Positions 8,496-19,093 of a DNA stretch of 64,000 bases are shown here, in pieces. The notes under the pieces are model-generated. The model worked only from the letters and a program-made list of their open reading frames with translations, was not told the DNA's origin and did no database searches. The stretch comes from Brenneria goodwinii (GTDB lineage: Bacteria; Pseudomonadota; Gammaproteobacteria; Enterobacterales; Enterobacteriaceae). Where the stretch lies: NCBI RefSeq assembly GCF_002291445.1, contig NZ_CP014137.1:4402001-4466000 (forward strand). Reading direction: 5' to 3'. A program made the position numbers and the translations under genes. Every line of letters begins with the position of its first letter. Position 1 is the first letter of the stretch.

Positions 8496-10394
8496 TTACC
8501 GTTTGTAGCCCAGCTGTGGCGACGAATGGGAAAGCGCGATGCCGGCCGGCGTGTCGTCGTCCTGTGAATTTGCAAGATGGAATACCGAAACCGCCTGTTT
8601 GAGCAACGCGGCCTGCTCTTCCAGTGAATCCGCCGCTGCGGAGGATTGCTGGACCAGCGCGGCGTTCTGCTGGGTGGTGCTGTCCATTTCCACGATCGCC
8701 TGATTAATCTGGGTAATTCCCCGGCTCTGTTCATCTGACGCCGTGGCGATCTCGCCCATAATGCTATGTACCTGGGTCACCGAGGTAACGATATCATTCA
8801 TCGTTTTACCCGCATTGCCGACCAGCGTTGCCCCGTGGCTCACCTGCTCGACGGACTCGGCGATCAGGCTCGCAATTTCTTTTGCCGCCTGTGAACTCCG
8901 TTGCGCCAGGTTGCGCACCTCGCTGGCAACCACGGCGAATCCCCGTCCTTGTTCACCCGCGCGGGCGGCTTCAACGGCGGCGTTCAGGGCCAGAATATTG
9001 GTCTGAAAAGCGATGCCGTTGATAACGGAGGTGATCTCCGCAATGCGCCTGGAGCTGTGTTCAATATCATTCATGGTTTTCACCACGTTGTTTACCTGCT
9101 CGCCGCCCTGCTTCGCCGTTTGCGATGCGCTGATGACCAGCGTATTGGCGTGGTGCGCGTTGTCCGCATTCTGTTTTACCGTTGCGGTCAGCTGTTCCAT
9201 GCTGGCGGCGGTTTGCTCAACGGCGGCGGCCTGCTGTTCCGTACGAGAGGACAAATCGGTGTTGCCGGCGACGATCTCCCTTGAGGCGTTAAAGATCTGG
9301 CTAACGCCGACGCGGATCTCATCGATCATGTTATGCAGGTTGGCGTTCATCTTTGACATGGCTCTGATGAGCTGGCCCAGTTCATCACGACGGGTGGTGT
9401 TGACGGTCATGGTGAGATCGCCGGTAGCGATGCGCTCGGCCATAACCAGCGTTTTACTTAGCGGCGTGGTAATCTGACGTGAGATAAACCAGGAAATCAG
9501 TAATCCAAAGATTAACGTAATCAGCGCGGTGACGGCCAACTGTATCTCGGAAGTGCGGATATCCGCCTGCGTGAGTTGTAGCTGCTCGTTAAGCATGGAC
9601 GTGATGATCGCATTGAGCTGTTCGGCGATGTCCTGTATCTGCTGCGCCTGAGCCATCTCTTCCTGATAAGCGGGAATATACGCCATGGCTCGCCCTTCAT
9701 ACACGTTCACGGTATCAAGAACCGGCGTAAGTATCGCCTGTTGCTCCGTGGACAGATACGGATTCTGGTGCAACGCATTGAGCGAGGTCTGCGCTTCCTT
9801 AATGGCCGCCGCGAGTTTTGCCTGTGATTCCTCATCGCGCGACAGCAACAAGCCGCGGACATGATAGCGTACGGCCATCAGTTTTTGATTAAGATCGGCA
9901 AGCAGTAATTGCAGCGTCATCGGGCTGTAGTCTGTAATGAATTGTTCGCCCAGTTTTTTTAACGGTTCTTCCGTCTCGGAAATATTCCAGCTTTCCCTGA
10001 CGTCATCTTTTTTGTGAACGGCATCAATGTAACTTTGCTGTTTTTGTTGATATTCGGCAATCAGATTTTCTATCTGCGGGAATTTGGCGTTGATGCTTTC
10101 AGGCCAATTCAAGTCTTTAGCGTGAGAGATATAGGTACTAATTTTATCGATGCTGATATTATTCTGTTTTATATCTTCGGGGTCATAGGCTGTGCTATAG
10201 CGTGCCCGGTAATATTTGGCCTGATTAATTTCATCATTGATATTGTTGCTTACATTCACCTTATCAATGCTTTCTTTTAATTCATCAATATGCATGACGC
10301 CAGCGCCAGCGATAATGACCGTCATCATTAGGACCAGGAAGAAACCTAAGCCTAATTTTTTACCGACGTTGATATCTTCAAATTTTATCGCCAT
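8496..10394 (-). CDS. Methyl-accepting chemotaxis protein with a long periplasmic sensor
   Basis: A 632-residue transmembrane chemoreceptor that passes periplasmic ligand signals to CheA/CheW. Visible order: TM1 at about residues 12-32, a helical periplasmic domain of about 250 residues (length fits the helical bimodular HBM type), TM2 at about 286-306, a HAMP segment, then the signalling coiled coil. The hairpin tip reads [21 protein letters not shown]. The tail lacks the NWETF-type pentapeptide, so methylation would need help from other receptors or be independent of CheR tethering. The ligand is not evident. It is monocistronic and driven by a sigma-28 promoter. Confidence 0.93.
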   Translation of the reverse strand: MAIKFEDINVGKKLGLGFFLVLMMTVIIAGAGVMHIDELKESIDKVNVSNNINDEINQAKYYRARYSTAYDPEDIKQNNISIDKISTYISHAKDLNWPESINAKFPQIENLIAEYQQKQQSYIDAVHKKDDVRESWNISETEEPLKKLGEQFITDYSPMTLQLLLADLNQKLMAVRYHVRGLLLSRDEESQAKLAAAIKEAQTSLNALHQNPYLSTEQQAILTPVLDTVNVYEGRAMAYIPAYQEEMAQAQQIQDIAEQLNAIITSMLNEQLQLTQADIRTSEIQLAVTALITLIFGLLISWFISRQITTPLSKTLVMAERIATGDLTMTVNTTRRDELGQLIRAMSKMNANLHNMIDEIRVGVSQIFNASREIVAGNTDLSSRTEQQAAAVEQTAASMEQLTATVKQNADNAHHANTLVISASQTAKQGGEQVNNVVKTMNDIEHSSRRIAEITSVINGIAFQTNILALNAAVEAARAGEQGRGFAVVASEVRNLAQRSSQAAKEIASLIAESVEQVSHGATLVGNAGKTMNDIVTSVTQVHSIMGEIATASDEQSRGITQINQAIVEMDSTTQQNAALVQQSSAAADSLEEQAALLKQAVSVFHLANSQDDDTPAGIALSHSSPQLGYKR

Positions 10395-10542
10395 TTTTTT
10401 CTTCCACTATCTCATAAACAGAATACCTTCTCTGGCGCGAGCATCACATTTCATACTGCCGATAATGGAAGGCTGCGCCATAAGCAGTCGTGTGAAGCAC
10501 AGCGTATCGATATATAAATCACACGATAGAATCACGTATAAA

Positions 10543-10569
10543 TTATCGGCAATAAGTAACAATACTTTA
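10543..10569 (-). promoter_or_regulatory. Sigma-28 (FliA) promoter of the chemoreceptor gene
   Basis: On the minus strand the sequence is TAAAGTAT, an 11-base spacer, then GCCGATAA. This matches the enterobacterial flagellar sigma-28 consensus (TAAAGTTT-N11-GCCGATAA) in both boxes and in spacing. It lies about 150 bases upstream of the start at 10394, so the receptor belongs to the flagellar class 3 genes. Confidence 0.88.
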
Positions 10570-10659
10570 ACTTTTTAGCTGATGGGGCGGTGTTGGAAAA
10601 ATAGGCGGGAGAAGGGCAATAAAAAATTTCCGGGAGAAATTTTCAACGTCGCTTGCGAC

Positions 10660-10820
10660 GAACGGTTATTCCGGTGAGTTTGATGACAACGTCCAAAACG
10701 TTGCCGTTAGCAATCCCACCGCAAGCCTCTCCCAGTGAAGGGAGAGGCTTGCGGTGGGGTTGGAATCAGATGGTTTGTCGGCAGTCTGACCGGAATAACG
10801 ATCCGCTATTCCGGTTTTTT
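10660..10820. repeat. Nested inverted-repeat element between the chemoreceptor gene and sodA
   Basis: A perfect 19-bp inverted repeat, CCCACCGCAAGCCTCTCCC (10715-10733) and its complement (10740-10758), surrounds a 6-base loop. It is framed by outer inverted copies of GGTTATTCCGGT / ACCGGAATAA (around 10665 and 10788). The right end, CCGGAATA ... TATTCCGG then TTTTTT, looks like a terminator on the plus strand. This may be a small mobile repeat unit. Confidence 0.65.
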
Positions 10821-10849
10821 ATCCACCGATAGTAGGTCAATAGCGCAGA

Positions 10850-11476
10850 TTATTTTTTCGCTTCGGCGAAACGTTTGGCTGCTTCGTCCCAGTTGACGAC
10901 GTTCCAGAACGCTTTGATGTAGTCAGGGCGGCGGTTCTGATATTTCAGGTAGTAAGCGTGTTCCCACACGTCCAGCGCTACGATTGGGTAGCCGGATACG
11001 CCGGAAATGGCTTCGCCCATCAGCGGGCTATCCTGGTTGGCGGTGGAAACAACCGCCAGTTTGCCGTCGTTTTTCAGAACCAGCCAGGCCCAGCCGGAGC
11101 CAAATCGAGTGGCGGCAGCCTGTTCAAATTTTTCTTTAAAAGCGTCGACGCTGTCGAAATCGCGTTCAATCGCGGCTTTCAGATCGCCAGTCAACGTCGT
11201 GCCCAGTTTCAGACCTTTCCAGAACAGGCTGTGGTTGGCGTGACCGCCGGCGTTGTTGCGTAACGCGGTTTTTTTCTCTGCCGGTACTTTGTCCAACTGC
11301 GTGATCAGTTCTTCAACAGGCAGTTTGGCGAACTCAGGCAGGGATTCCAGCGCTGCATTAGCATTGTTGACGTAAGTCTGGTGGTGCTTGGAGTGATGGA
11401 TTTCCATCGTTTGTTTGTCGAAATGTGGCTCCAGCGCGTCATAAGCATAAGGCAGGGATGGTAGTGAATAACTCAT
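10850..11476 (-). CDS. sodA: Superoxide dismutase [Mn]
   Basis: A 208-residue cytoplasmic superoxide dismutase that converts superoxide to hydrogen peroxide and oxygen. The metal ligands lie in the expected motifs: His in HHSKHH, His in [10 protein letters not shown], and Asp and His in [11 protein letters not shown]. The sequence follows E. coli SodA almost residue for residue from [18 protein letters not shown] longer frame reaching 11539 is rejected because homology begins at 11476 and GGAG precedes that ATG. It is monocistronic. A Fur-like box lies about 145 bases upstream. Confidence 0.97.
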   Translation of the reverse strand: MSYSLPSLPYAYDALEPHFDKQTMEIHHSKHHQTYVNNANAALESLPEFAKLPVEELITQLDKVPAEKKTALRNNAGGHANHSLFWKGLKLGTTLTGDLKAAIERDFDSVDAFKEKFEQAAATRFGSGWAWLVLKNDGKLAVVSTANQDSPLMGEAISGVSGYPIVALDVWEHAYYLKYQNRRPDYIKAFWNVVNWDEAAKRFAEAKK

Positions 11477-11619
11477 GTTTGGCATCTCCGTGGTTGTAGT
11501 ACTTAAGTGTGTAGTACTGAAACGAGGTATCGTACACAATTATTCTAGTACACAAAATATAGCGGCACCGCTTTATGTTAGCACCGCGTAAGAATTAGGT
11601 TCATTATAGTTAATTAAAT

Positions 11620-11638
11620 GATATTGAAAATGATTATT
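11620..11638. promoter_or_regulatory. Fur-like box upstream of sodA
   Basis: GATATTGAAAATGATTATT matches 15 of 19 positions of the Fur consensus GATAATGATAATCATTATC. E. coli sodA is known to be repressed by Fur, so iron control is likely here too. Confidence 0.6.
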
Positions 11639-11759
11639 CTTGTTGGGAGAGGATGACGTTTGCCTGCTTAGCCCCGTATAACAAGCGCTTATGTGGTTAG
11701 GCTATGAGGTAAAACAAATCAATCTAAAGCCAGAAGTCCGCTTTGTGCCGCCGGCCTAC

Positions 11760-12578
11760 TCACTCATACAGTCTTTGCGGATGAGTATAGATGGTGGAGC
11801 GCCCTGGCCGGCAGAATCCCACCAACGTCAAATTGCAGCGCTCGGCGACCTCGACGGCCAGCGAGGTTGCGGCGGAAACCGCAAACAGGATCTCTACGCC
11901 GCACATGGCGGACTTTTGCACCATCTCATAGCTGGCCCGGCTGGAAACCAGCACGGCGCCCTGGCGCCACGGGTTTTTGGCGCGCATGCCAAGCAGCTTA
12001 TCCAGCGCGACGTGGCGCCCGACATCTTCACAGCCGCCGCTGAGCGTTCCTTCCGGCGTAATCCAGGCCGCGGCGTGGGTACAGCCCGTTAATTGGCCCA
12101 CCTGCTGCACGTTCTTCAACTGCGTCAACGCGGATTCCAGATTGCCAAGAGAGAAGGTTTGCGTAAACGGCAAGGGCGTAATGGGTTTGCCGATCTCGGC
12201 CAGCTGTTCCACGCCGCAGACGCCGCATCCGGTACGGCCGTCCATCGCCCGGCGCCGTTCTTTTAAACCGGCGAAGCGGCGGCTGGAAAGCTCGATTTGC
12301 ACTTCAATGCCGTTGCACACGGGTTGAACATCGATGCCGTAAATCTCCTGCGGCGACTGGATGATGCCTTCCGACAGCGAAAACCCCAAAGCAAACAGCT
12401 CCAGGTCTTTCGGCGACGACATCATCACCACGTGAGAAATACCGTTATAGACCAGCGCCACCGGTACTTCTTCGGCCAGCCAGTCGGTCTGCGGCTGCGT
12501 TAGCGCGCCCTGATGGCTTACCGTGCGTTGGCATGTTCCTGTAGGAAGCGTGACGGTTTGTGGATTAACGCCTTTCAC
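11760..12578 (-). CDS. fdhD: Sulfurtransferase for formate dehydrogenase maturation
   Basis: FdhD (272 residues) carries sulfur from IscS to the molybdenum cofactor of formate dehydrogenases, which is needed for their activity. The key CxxC motif, GCGVCG with Cys118 and Cys121, is present. So are the family blocks [23 protein letters not shown] and [14 protein letters not shown]. The ending [11 protein letters not shown] is typical. It is monocistronic; no formate dehydrogenase operon is in the window, so its targets lie elsewhere. Confidence 0.95.
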   Translation of the reverse strand: MKGVNPQTVTLPTGTCQRTVSHQGALTQPQTDWLAEEVPVALVYNGISHVVMMSSPKDLELFALGFSLSEGIIQSPQEIYGIDVQPVCNGIEVQIELSSRRFAGLKERRRAMDGRTGCGVCGVEQLAEIGKPITPLPFTQTFSLGNLESALTQLKNVQQVGQLTGCTHAAAWITPEGTLSGGCEDVGRHVALDKLLGMRAKNPWRQGAVLVSSRASYEMVQKSAMCGVEILFAVSAATSLAVEVAERCNLTLVGFCRPGRSTIYTHPQRLYE

Positions 12579-12904
12579 CTGAAGTCCCTATGAGTAAGTA
12601 AGTGCCGCTGATTCATCCCGCTATTATTTCACTGCCTCCTGGCCGATGCGAACTTTTCTCTGCAAACAGCGATCGGGCGCGTGGCCATGGTTGTCAATTT
12701 GTTTCTTTATGGTTGCAAAAATGTGACTTACTTCGAAGAGTCAATATTCTCCTTTGCCGGAAACTGTCATAAATCTCGATCGCTGCATAGGATTTAACCA
12801 TGTTCTCTATTTAACGTTTAATTAACGTTTGGCGATCATTTTCACACTGCCTCTTTTTTCACCGCGGCTCCGCCGCGTACCCAGACCGCGAGAAGGAGAT
12901 TGAA
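12579..12904. other. Intergenic region between fdhD and aldB
   Basis: No gene is visible in these 326 bases. The DNA should hold divergent promoters for fdhD and aldB. TTAACGTTTAATTAACGTTT near 12808-12830 is a short direct repeat of TTAACGTTT that could be a regulator site. Confidence 0.4.
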
Positions 12905-14440
12905 ATGGCCTATGACATCTCTGAAAGCCGGGCGACGACCGGTGAGTATGACGCGCTTAATCTGAAAAAACGTTATGACAACTTTATCGGCGGAGCGTGG
13001 GTTCCACCGGCAGGAGGACAGTATTTTGTTAATCTGACGCCGGTGAGCGGCCAGCCTCTGTGCGAAGTTGCCAGTTCCACCACGCGGGATGTCGATCACG
13101 CGCTGGATGCGGCCCACAAGGCGAAAGCCGAATGGGGCGCCATGTCCGTGCAGCAGCGCGCTCTGCTGCTGAACCGCATTGCCGACAGAATGGAGCAGAA
13201 CCTTCAACGGCTGGCCATGGTGGAAACCTGGGATAACGGTAAGCCCATTCGGGAAACCAGCGGCGCGGATGTTCCGCTGGCGATCGATCACTTCCGTTAT
13301 TTCGCCGCCTGTATCCGTTCTCAGGAGGGGGCCATCAGCGAAATCGACAGCGATACCGTCGCCTATCATTTCCACGAGCCGCTTGGCGTGGTCGGCCAGA
13401 TTATTCCCTGGAACTTCCCGCTATTGATGGCCTGCTGGAAGATGGCGCCCGCGCTGGCGGCGGGGAATTGTATCGTGCTTAAACCCGCCAAGCTGACGCC
13501 GATGTCGGTACTGGTCTTGATGGAGTTGATTCAGGATATTTTGCCGCCGGGCGTGATTAACGTGGTGAACGGGTCGGGCAGCGAGATTGGCGAATACCTG
13601 GCGACCTCGAAGCGCATCGCCAAAGTGGCGTTTACCGGTTCGACGGAAGTGGGTCAGCAGATCATGGGCTATGCGGCGCAGAACGTGACGCCGGTGACGC
13701 TGGAGCTGGGGGGCAAATCGCCGAATATCTTCTTTGCGGACGTGATGGATAAAGAAGACAGCTTCTTCGATAAGGTGTTGGAAGGGTTCACGCTGTTCGC
13801 CTTTAATCAGGGGGAGGTGTGTACCTGTCCGAGCCGAGCGCTGGTTCAGGAGTCGATCTACGATCGCTTTATGGAACGGGCCATCAAACGCGTTGAGTCT
13901 ATTCGCATTGGTAACCCGCTGGACAGCAAAACCATGATGGGCGCCCAGGTATCCGCCGGACAGCTGGACACCATTCTCAATTACATCGACATCGGTAAGA
14001 AAGAGGGCGCTCGGGTACTGACCGGGGGCCATCGCAAAGAGATGTCGGGCGAACTGGCGAAAGGATATTATCTGGAGCCTACCATTCTGTTCGGTAACAA
14101 CAGCATGCGCGTCTTTCAGGAAGAGATCTTCGGGCCGGTATTGGCGGTAACGACGTTTAAAACCATGGATGATGCGCTGGAAATCGCCAACGACACCGAA
14201 TACGGCCTTGGCGCGGGCGTGTGGAGCCGCAACGGCAGCGTCGCCTACCGGATGGGGCGCGGCATTCAGGCCGGACGCGTCTGGACCAACTGTTACCACG
14301 CTTATCCGGCGCATGCCGCGTTCGGCGGCTACAAACAGTCGGGGATTGGGCGTGAGAACCACAAGATGATGCTGGAGCATTATCAGCAGACCAAATGCCT
14401 GTTGGTGAGCTACTCGGAAAAACCAATGGGGTTGTTTTAA
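12905..14440 (+). CDS. aldB: Aldehyde dehydrogenase AldB
   Basis: A 511-residue NAD(P)+-dependent aldehyde dehydrogenase that oxidises acetaldehyde and related aldehydes to acids. It matches E. coli AldB very closely over its length. The Glu general base lies in [10 protein letters not shown]. The nucleophile region reads [13 protein letters not shown], with the catalytic Cys in [12 protein letters not shown] and the ending [10 protein letters not shown] are also conserved. The ribosome site AAGGAG precedes the ATG. In E. coli the gene is expressed in stationary phase. It may work with the upstream iron alcohol dehydrogenase, although the two are not adjacent. Confidence 0.96.
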   Translation: MAYDISESRATTGEYDALNLKKRYDNFIGGAWVPPAGGQYFVNLTPVSGQPLCEVASSTTRDVDHALDAAHKAKAEWGAMSVQQRALLLNRIADRMEQNLQRLAMVETWDNGKPIRETSGADVPLAIDHFRYFAACIRSQEGAISEIDSDTVAYHFHEPLGVVGQIIPWNFPLLMACWKMAPALAAGNCIVLKPAKLTPMSVLVLMELIQDILPPGVINVVNGSGSEIGEYLATSKRIAKVAFTGSTEVGQQIMGYAAQNVTPVTLELGGKSPNIFFADVMDKEDSFFDKVLEGFTLFAFNQGEVCTCPSRALVQESIYDRFMERAIKRVESIRIGNPLDSKTMMGAQVSAGQLDTILNYIDIGKKEGARVLTGGHRKEMSGELAKGYYLEPTILFGNNSMRVFQEEIFGPVLAVTTFKTMDDALEIANDTEYGLGAGVWSRNGSVAYRMGRGIQAGRVWTNCYHAYPAHAAFGGYKQSGIGRENHKMMLEHYQQTKCLLVSYSEKPMGLF

Positions 14441-14448
14441 TCAATATC

Positions 14449-14475
14449 GCGCCTCCGCCATGCTTGCGGAGGCGC
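14449..14475 (+). terminator. Stem-loop after aldB
   Basis: GCGCCTCCGC (14449-14458) and GCGGAGGCGC (14466-14475) form a perfect 10-bp stem 8 bases after the aldB stop. The following TCAAATCAAGTCTCTTTT is only weakly T-rich, so termination may be partial. Confidence 0.6.
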
Positions 14476-14497
14476 TCAAATCAAGTCTCTTTTATCG

Positions 14498-14524
14498 TCA
14501 TGCCCGCGAAGGCGGGCATCTCCG
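14498..14524. repeat. GTCATGCCCGCGAAGGCGGGCAT-type repeat
   Basis: CGTCATGCCCGCGAAGGCGGGCATC contains the inverted pair ATGCCCGC / GCGGGCAT and resembles widespread proteobacterial intergenic repeats. Confidence 0.55.
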
Positions 14525-14617
14525 GCGACATTCCCGTATTCAGCCCATTCCCCATTGTGTGGTTTATCAACACGCTCTACCCTGTGCGATATCGTTCGTC
14601 TCTCCAAAAGGCTATGC

Positions 14618-15610
14618 ATGACCGGGAAGATCGGCTGGGTTGATAATTTGCGGGCCGTGGCCTGTGTGATGGTCGTTCTGATTCACAGCACAACCTATTA
14701 CATCACCGCCGGCGGCGCGCCGGGCGATAGTCACTGGGATGTGGCGAATATCCTTAACTCGGCCTCCCGTGTTTGTGTGCCGCTGTTCTTTATGATTTCG
14801 GGTTATTTGTTCTTTGGCGAACGCAGCGCGCGGAAGAAGCATTTCCTGCGTATTGGCTTATGTATTCTGTTTTACAGCGCCGTTACGCTGATTTATATCG
14901 TGATATTTACGCCAATCAACCCGCTGAACGCCGCCAGACAATTCCTGCAAAAGCCGATTTTTTACCACCTGTGGTTTTTCTATGCGATCGTGGCGATCTA
15001 CCTGTTTTCCCCCTTAATTAACGTTAAGCCGGTGTCGGGCAGGTATCTGGCGATTTTCATCGTGCTGCTGGCGGTGGTTGCCAACCCCAATACGGGCCGG
15101 GTTGAGTTTTCCGGCGTCAAACTGCTGCCGGTGAATCTCTATATCTACGGCGATACGTTTTACTATCTGCTGTATGCGGTCGTCGGGCGGGCGTTAGGAA
15201 TGCTGGATATTCCCCGGCGTGTCGCGCTGGCGGCCTTGCCGGTATTTATTTTGTGCGTGCTGCTGGTGGCGATGGGCACCCGGCATCACACGCTGTTGAA
15301 CGACAACTTCAATCAGACGTTTTATCTCTATGGCGGCCCGCTGGTTTTTCTGGCGGCGGTCAGCCTGTTTACGGTATTTAAAAGCTATCTGAATCAGCAG
15401 GCGCTGCCCGGACTTGCCCTGATATCGCGCCATTCGCTGGCGATTTACGGTTTCCATGCGTTGATTATTCATTACCTGCGTACCCATGGCATGGATATGC
15501 CGTCGCGGCCCGTGCTGGATATTTTCTACATTTTCGGCGCCGCGCTACTGGGCGGTCTGCTGTTGTCGATGGCGTTGCAGAGCATCGATAGCCGGCGTCT
15601 GGTGAGTTAA
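14618..15610 (+). CDS. wecH: Acyltransferase WecH (O-acetyltransferase of enterobacterial common antigen)
   Basis: A 330-residue multi-pass inner-membrane acyltransferase-3 protein, homologous to E. coli WecH (YiaH), which O-acetylates enterobacterial common antigen. Residues IGWVDNLRAVACVMVVLIH near the start hold the family active-site region with a conserved His in a membrane helix. SRVCVPLFFMISGYLFFGE and ISRHSLAIYGFHALIIH also match. About ten hydrophobic helices are visible. Homology starts at MTGKIGW, so the upstream extension to 14555 is rejected; AAAAGG precedes the chosen ATG. Confidence 0.92.
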   Translation: MTGKIGWVDNLRAVACVMVVLIHSTTYYITAGGAPGDSHWDVANILNSASRVCVPLFFMISGYLFFGERSARKKHFLRIGLCILFYSAVTLIYIVIFTPINPLNAARQFLQKPIFYHLWFFYAIVAIYLFSPLINVKPVSGRYLAIFIVLLAVVANPNTGRVEFSGVKLLPVNLYIYGDTFYYLLYAVVGRALGMLDIPRRVALAALPVFILCVLLVAMGTRHHTLLNDNFNQTFYLYGGPLVFLAAVSLFTVFKSYLNQQALPGLALISRHSLAIYGFHALIIHYLRTHGMDMPSRPVLDIFYIFGAALLGGLLLSMALQSIDSRRLVS

Positions 15611-15758
15611 GGTCAGGCGTCGTCGGGCCGCGATCGCTCGTCATGCCGTCGCTGGCGCAGCTGTGCGCGACGCAACTGTCGGCCGGAGGAAAATCCGGCC
15701 ATCAATGCGGATTTCTCCAGCCCGACGCCCTGGCGGGAACGGCGCATTGCCGGCAAAT

Positions 15759-17216
15759 TTACATTAACGGCAGAAGTTGTTGATACAGCGCTTGGAAGGT
15801 GCTGCGCTGCTGCGCGTAGTACGCGTGGCGCTGCTCGTCCGGCTGATGGATCTGTTCCAGCGGCAACTGGGGCAATAGATCGGCCAATGGCGTAGCGGGG
15901 TACATAGCGATTTGCGCCAGCCGCGCCGCGCCCAATGCCGGCCCCACATCGCCGCCGGTACGGTATTCCAGCGCCTGTCCGCTGATATCGGCCAGCATTT
16001 GACGCCAGTAGGCGCTGCGCGCGCCGCCGCCGATCAGCGTGATGCCGCTGGGTTTTAACCCCGTCATATGCAGGGCATCCATGCCATCCGCAAGGGCGAA
16101 GCCGACGCCTTCCAGTACGGCGCGCGCCAGTTCGGGACGGCCATGCTGATGCGTCAGCCCCCAGAAAGCGCCTTTGGCGTGCGGATTATTATGCGGCGTG
16201 CGCTCGCCGGAGAGATAAGGCAAAAACCACAACGGCGACGTCGTTTCATCCGTCGGCGTCTGGACGACTTCCTGCAACAGCGCGGACACGCTTGCGGCGT
16301 GAGTCAAACGGGCGACCCAATCGAGGCAGGAGGCGGCGCTCAGCATCACCGACATCAAATGCCAGGTGTCGGGCAGCGCATGGCAAAAGCTGTGCACGGC
16401 GTGCTGAGGATTACAGAGAAAACCATCGCTGACGGCGAAGTAAACGCCGGAGGTGCCGAGCGACAGCATCGCCTGCCCCGCCTGATAAAGGCCGACGCCG
16501 ATCGCGCCGGCTGCGTTATCCCCGCCGCCGGCAATCACCGGAATGGCATTCATGCCCCATCGTTCCGCGATCGCCGGCAACAAATAGCCGGTAATCTGAT
16601 TGCCTTCATATAACGCCGGCATGTGTCGCCGCGTCAGGGAGCAGGCGGCCAGCAGTTGTTCGCTCCAGTCTCGTTTCGCCACGTCCAGCCACAGCGTTCC
16701 TGCCGCATCGGACATATCGCTGGCGAACTCGCCGGTCAGCCGCCATCGCAGATAGTCCTTCGGCAGTAATACCTTATCGATCCGGCGAAAGATATCGGCT
16801 TCGTGTTCCTGTACCCATTTCAGCTTCGGGGCGGTGAAGCCCGGCATCATCAGGTTGCCGGTAATCCGTCGCGAGGCCGGCACCTGTTGTTCCAGGGATT
16901 GACACTGCGCCGCGCTGCGCCCGTCATTCCACAGAATGGCCGGACGCAGCACCCGGTGTCGCGCATCCAGCAGCGTGGCGCCATGCATCTGTCCGGTCAG
17001 CCCCAGCGCTTTAACGGCGCGCAGATCGTGCTGCTCCGCCAGCGCCTGCAGCGTACTCTCGGTTGCCTGCCACCATGCTTCGGGCGATTGTTCCGACCAT
17101 AACGGATGGGGGCGGGAAACGGTTAATGCCGCGCTATGGCTGGCGACAACCTGTCCCGCTTCATTCAGTAAGATGGTTTTGACGCCGGAAGTGCCAAGAT
17201 CAATGCCGATGTACAT
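15759..17216 (-). CDS. xylB: Xylulokinase
   Basis: A 485-residue FGGY-family kinase that phosphorylates D-xylulose to xylulose 5-phosphate for the pentose phosphate pathway. The N-terminus MYIGIDLGTSGVKTILLN holds the phosphate-binding loop. GLTGQMHGATLLD and the FGGY signature region near LIGGGARSAYWRQMLADI are clear. Length equals E. coli XylB. It follows xylA on the minus strand with a 162-base gap and AGAGG before its ATG, so xylAB is probably one unit controlled by XylR and CRP. Confidence 0.97.
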   Translation of the reverse strand: MYIGIDLGTSGVKTILLNEAGQVVASHSAALTVSRPHPLWSEQSPEAWWQATESTLQALAEQHDLRAVKALGLTGQMHGATLLDARHRVLRPAILWNDGRSAAQCQSLEQQVPASRRITGNLMMPGFTAPKLKWVQEHEADIFRRIDKVLLPKDYLRWRLTGEFASDMSDAAGTLWLDVAKRDWSEQLLAACSLTRRHMPALYEGNQITGYLLPAIAERWGMNAIPVIAGGGDNAAGAIGVGLYQAGQAMLSLGTSGVYFAVSDGFLCNPQHAVHSFCHALPDTWHLMSVMLSAASCLDWVARLTHAASVSALLQEVVQTPTDETTSPLWFLPYLSGERTPHNNPHAKGAFWGLTHQHGRPELARAVLEGVGFALADGMDALHMTGLKPSGITLIGGGARSAYWRQMLADISGQALEYRTGGDVGPALGAARLAQIAMYPATPLADLLPQLPLEQIHQPDEQRHAYYAQQRSTFQALYQQLLPLM

Positions 17217-17378
17217 AGCAGCCTCTTGAATTGGTTAAGGAGCCTTGCGCTCCTGAGATAAATGACAAACTTCCCCTACAGCCGCCGCGCCCGCCTATCC
17301 CCGCCTTCGCAGGAGGACGAGAGTACGCCGCCCGCCTAGAAACGGCGACTCGCTTCCCGCATCCTTACACTCACAGGG

Positions 17379-18698
17379 TTAGCCGAAGATGTAACGGTTA
17401 ACCCGGTTTTCCAGCAGTTCCTGATGACCGCTCTGGTGCTGCGGCGCCAACTGCTGTTTTTCCGCATAGCTTGCCAGCGATGCCAGGGAGGCTTTGCCTT
17501 GCAGGATTTGTTGTCCCAGTTCGCCATTCCAGCCGGCATAACGCTTGGCGACCAGTTGGTTCAGCGCATCGTCCTCGATCATGCGGGCGGCGGCCTTGAG
17601 CGACAGCGCCATGGTATCCATGGCGCCGATATGGGCATGGAATAGATCATAGCGATCGGTGCTTTGGCGGCGAACCTTGGCATCAAAATTCAGCCCGCCG
17701 GCGGTGAAGCCGCCCGCTTTAAGAATTTCATACATGATCAGCGTATTCTCTTCCACGCTATTGGGAAATTGGTCGGTATCCCAGCCCAGTTGCGGGTCGC
17801 CGCGATTGGCGTCAACGGAGCCAAAAATGCCTAACGCGATTGCCGTGGCGATTTCATGGTGGAACGAATGGCCCGCCAGCGTGGCGTGGTTGGCTTCCAC
17901 ATTAACCCTGATCTCTTTTTCCAGCCCGAATTGTTTCAGGAAACCATAGACGGTGGCCACATCATAATCGTATTGGTGTTTGGTCGGCTCTTGCGGTTTG
18001 GGTTCGATCAGCAACGTACCCTGAAAACCGATTTTATGTTTATGTTCGACCACCATTTGCATAAAGCGGCCAATCTGTTCACGTTCCTGCCGAAGATCGG
18101 TATTGAGCAGGGTTTCATAGCCTTCACGCCCGCCCCACAGCACATAGTTTCCCCCACCCAGCTTATGGGTGGCGTTCATGGCGGTGAAGACCTGCGTCGC
18201 CGCCCAGGCAAAGATTTCAGGATCCGGGTTGGTGGCCGCGCCTGCGCCATAGCGCGGGTGGGTGAAACAGTTTGCGGTGCCCCACAGCAGCTTAACGCCG
18301 CTGCTTTGCTGTTTTTCCGCCAGAACATCGGTGATGACGGCGAAGTTATTCAGGTATTCCTTAAGGGAATGCCCTTCGGGCGCGATGTCCACATCGTGAA
18401 AACAATAATAAGGCACATCCAGCTTTTGAAAAAATTCGAAGGCGATATCGGCCTTGCATTTGGCCAGCGCCAGCGCGTCTCCTGTTTTTTGCCATGGGCG
18501 TTCAAAGGCGCCGACGCCAAACATATCCGAGCCGTTCCAGCACAACGTATGCCAGTAGGCGACCGCAAAGCGTAAATGGTCGGCCATGCGTTTTCCCAGG
18601 ATTTCCTGCTCAGGATTGTAGTGACGAAAAGCGAAAGGGTTGTCGCTCCCGCTGCCTTCATAGCGTACTTTTTCGATCTGTTCAAAATAGGGTTGCAT
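17379..18698 (-). CDS. xylA: Xylose isomerase
   Basis: A 439-residue cytoplasmic TIM-barrel enzyme that converts D-xylose to D-xylulose with two divalent metal ions. The catalytic His is in [11 protein letters not shown]. Metal-binding Glu and Asp residues are in [18 protein letters not shown] and [16 protein letters not shown]. The N-terminus ([13 protein letters not shown]) matches E. coli XylA. AAGGAG precedes the ATG. It is the first gene of xylAB, divergent from xylFGH. Confidence 0.98.
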   Translation of the reverse strand: MQPYFEQIEKVRYEGSGSDNPFAFRHYNPEQEILGKRMADHLRFAVAYWHTLCWNGSDMFGVGAFERPWQKTGDALALAKCKADIAFEFFQKLDVPYYCFHDVDIAPEGHSLKEYLNNFAVITDVLAEKQQSSGVKLLWGTANCFTHPRYGAGAATNPDPEIFAWAATQVFTAMNATHKLGGGNYVLWGGREGYETLLNTDLRQEREQIGRFMQMVVEHKHKIGFQGTLLIEPKPQEPTKHQYDYDVATVYGFLKQFGLEKEIRVNVEANHATLAGHSFHHEIATAIALGIFGSVDANRGDPQLGWDTDQFPNSVEENTLIMYEILKAGGFTAGGLNFDAKVRRQSTDRYDLFHAHIGAMDTMALSLKAAARMIEDDALNQLVAKRYAGWNGELGQQILQGKASLASLASYAEKQQLAPQHQSGHQELLENRVNRYIFG

Positions 18699-18856
18699 CG
18701 TTGACTCCTTAGAAAAGTTCCCGATGGATTTAACGTTATCCCATTATTTCTCAGGCTGTCGCATTAGCCCGGCTTGAAAAATATTGGATATATTCAGATC
18801 CGTCCGCGTGTTGCACAATTACGTTATTTAACACTCGGATTAAGAGAATTATTAAA

Positions 18857-18872
18857 TGTGCGCTGAGTCTCA
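18857..18872. promoter_or_regulatory. CRP site in the xylA-xylF intergenic region
   Basis: TGTGC-GCTGAG-TCTCA resembles the site TGTGCGCTCGCTCGCA in the same position of the E. coli xylA-xylF region. It would serve both divergent promoters. Confidence 0.65.
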
Positions 18873-18964
18873 AAAATATTGAAAATTTAATCTGAAGATG
18901 CTTCGCAATTCTGTAAATAGAAGAATATTAGTAATCAATAAAACATGACGGCTATCAAAAAATA

Positions 18965-19010
18965 GCAATTAAACCAAAAAACATAATCAGAGGATAAAAA
19001 TCTGTAATTG
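18965..19010. promoter_or_regulatory. XylR operator and xylF promoter region
   Basis: GCAATTAAACCAAAAAACAT, a short gap, then GATAAAAATCTGTAATTG closely follows the E. coli XylR site IF (two direct half-sites, each with AAACC-A or GATAAAAATCTGTAATT). It lies about 85 bases upstream of the xylF start and supports xylose-dependent activation. The whole 18699-19093 gap is regulatory; no gene is seen. Confidence 0.8.
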
Positions 19011-19093
19011 ATGATGTGTTGTTTAACGACAATACTTTTTTCGGTTGTTGGCGCTCTCTGCCCTGTATTATTTAAATAAAAAGGTACTCTACG

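Noticed and set aside
17856..18575. A 239-codon plus-strand frame opposite xylA
   Set aside because: It is a shadow of xylose isomerase.
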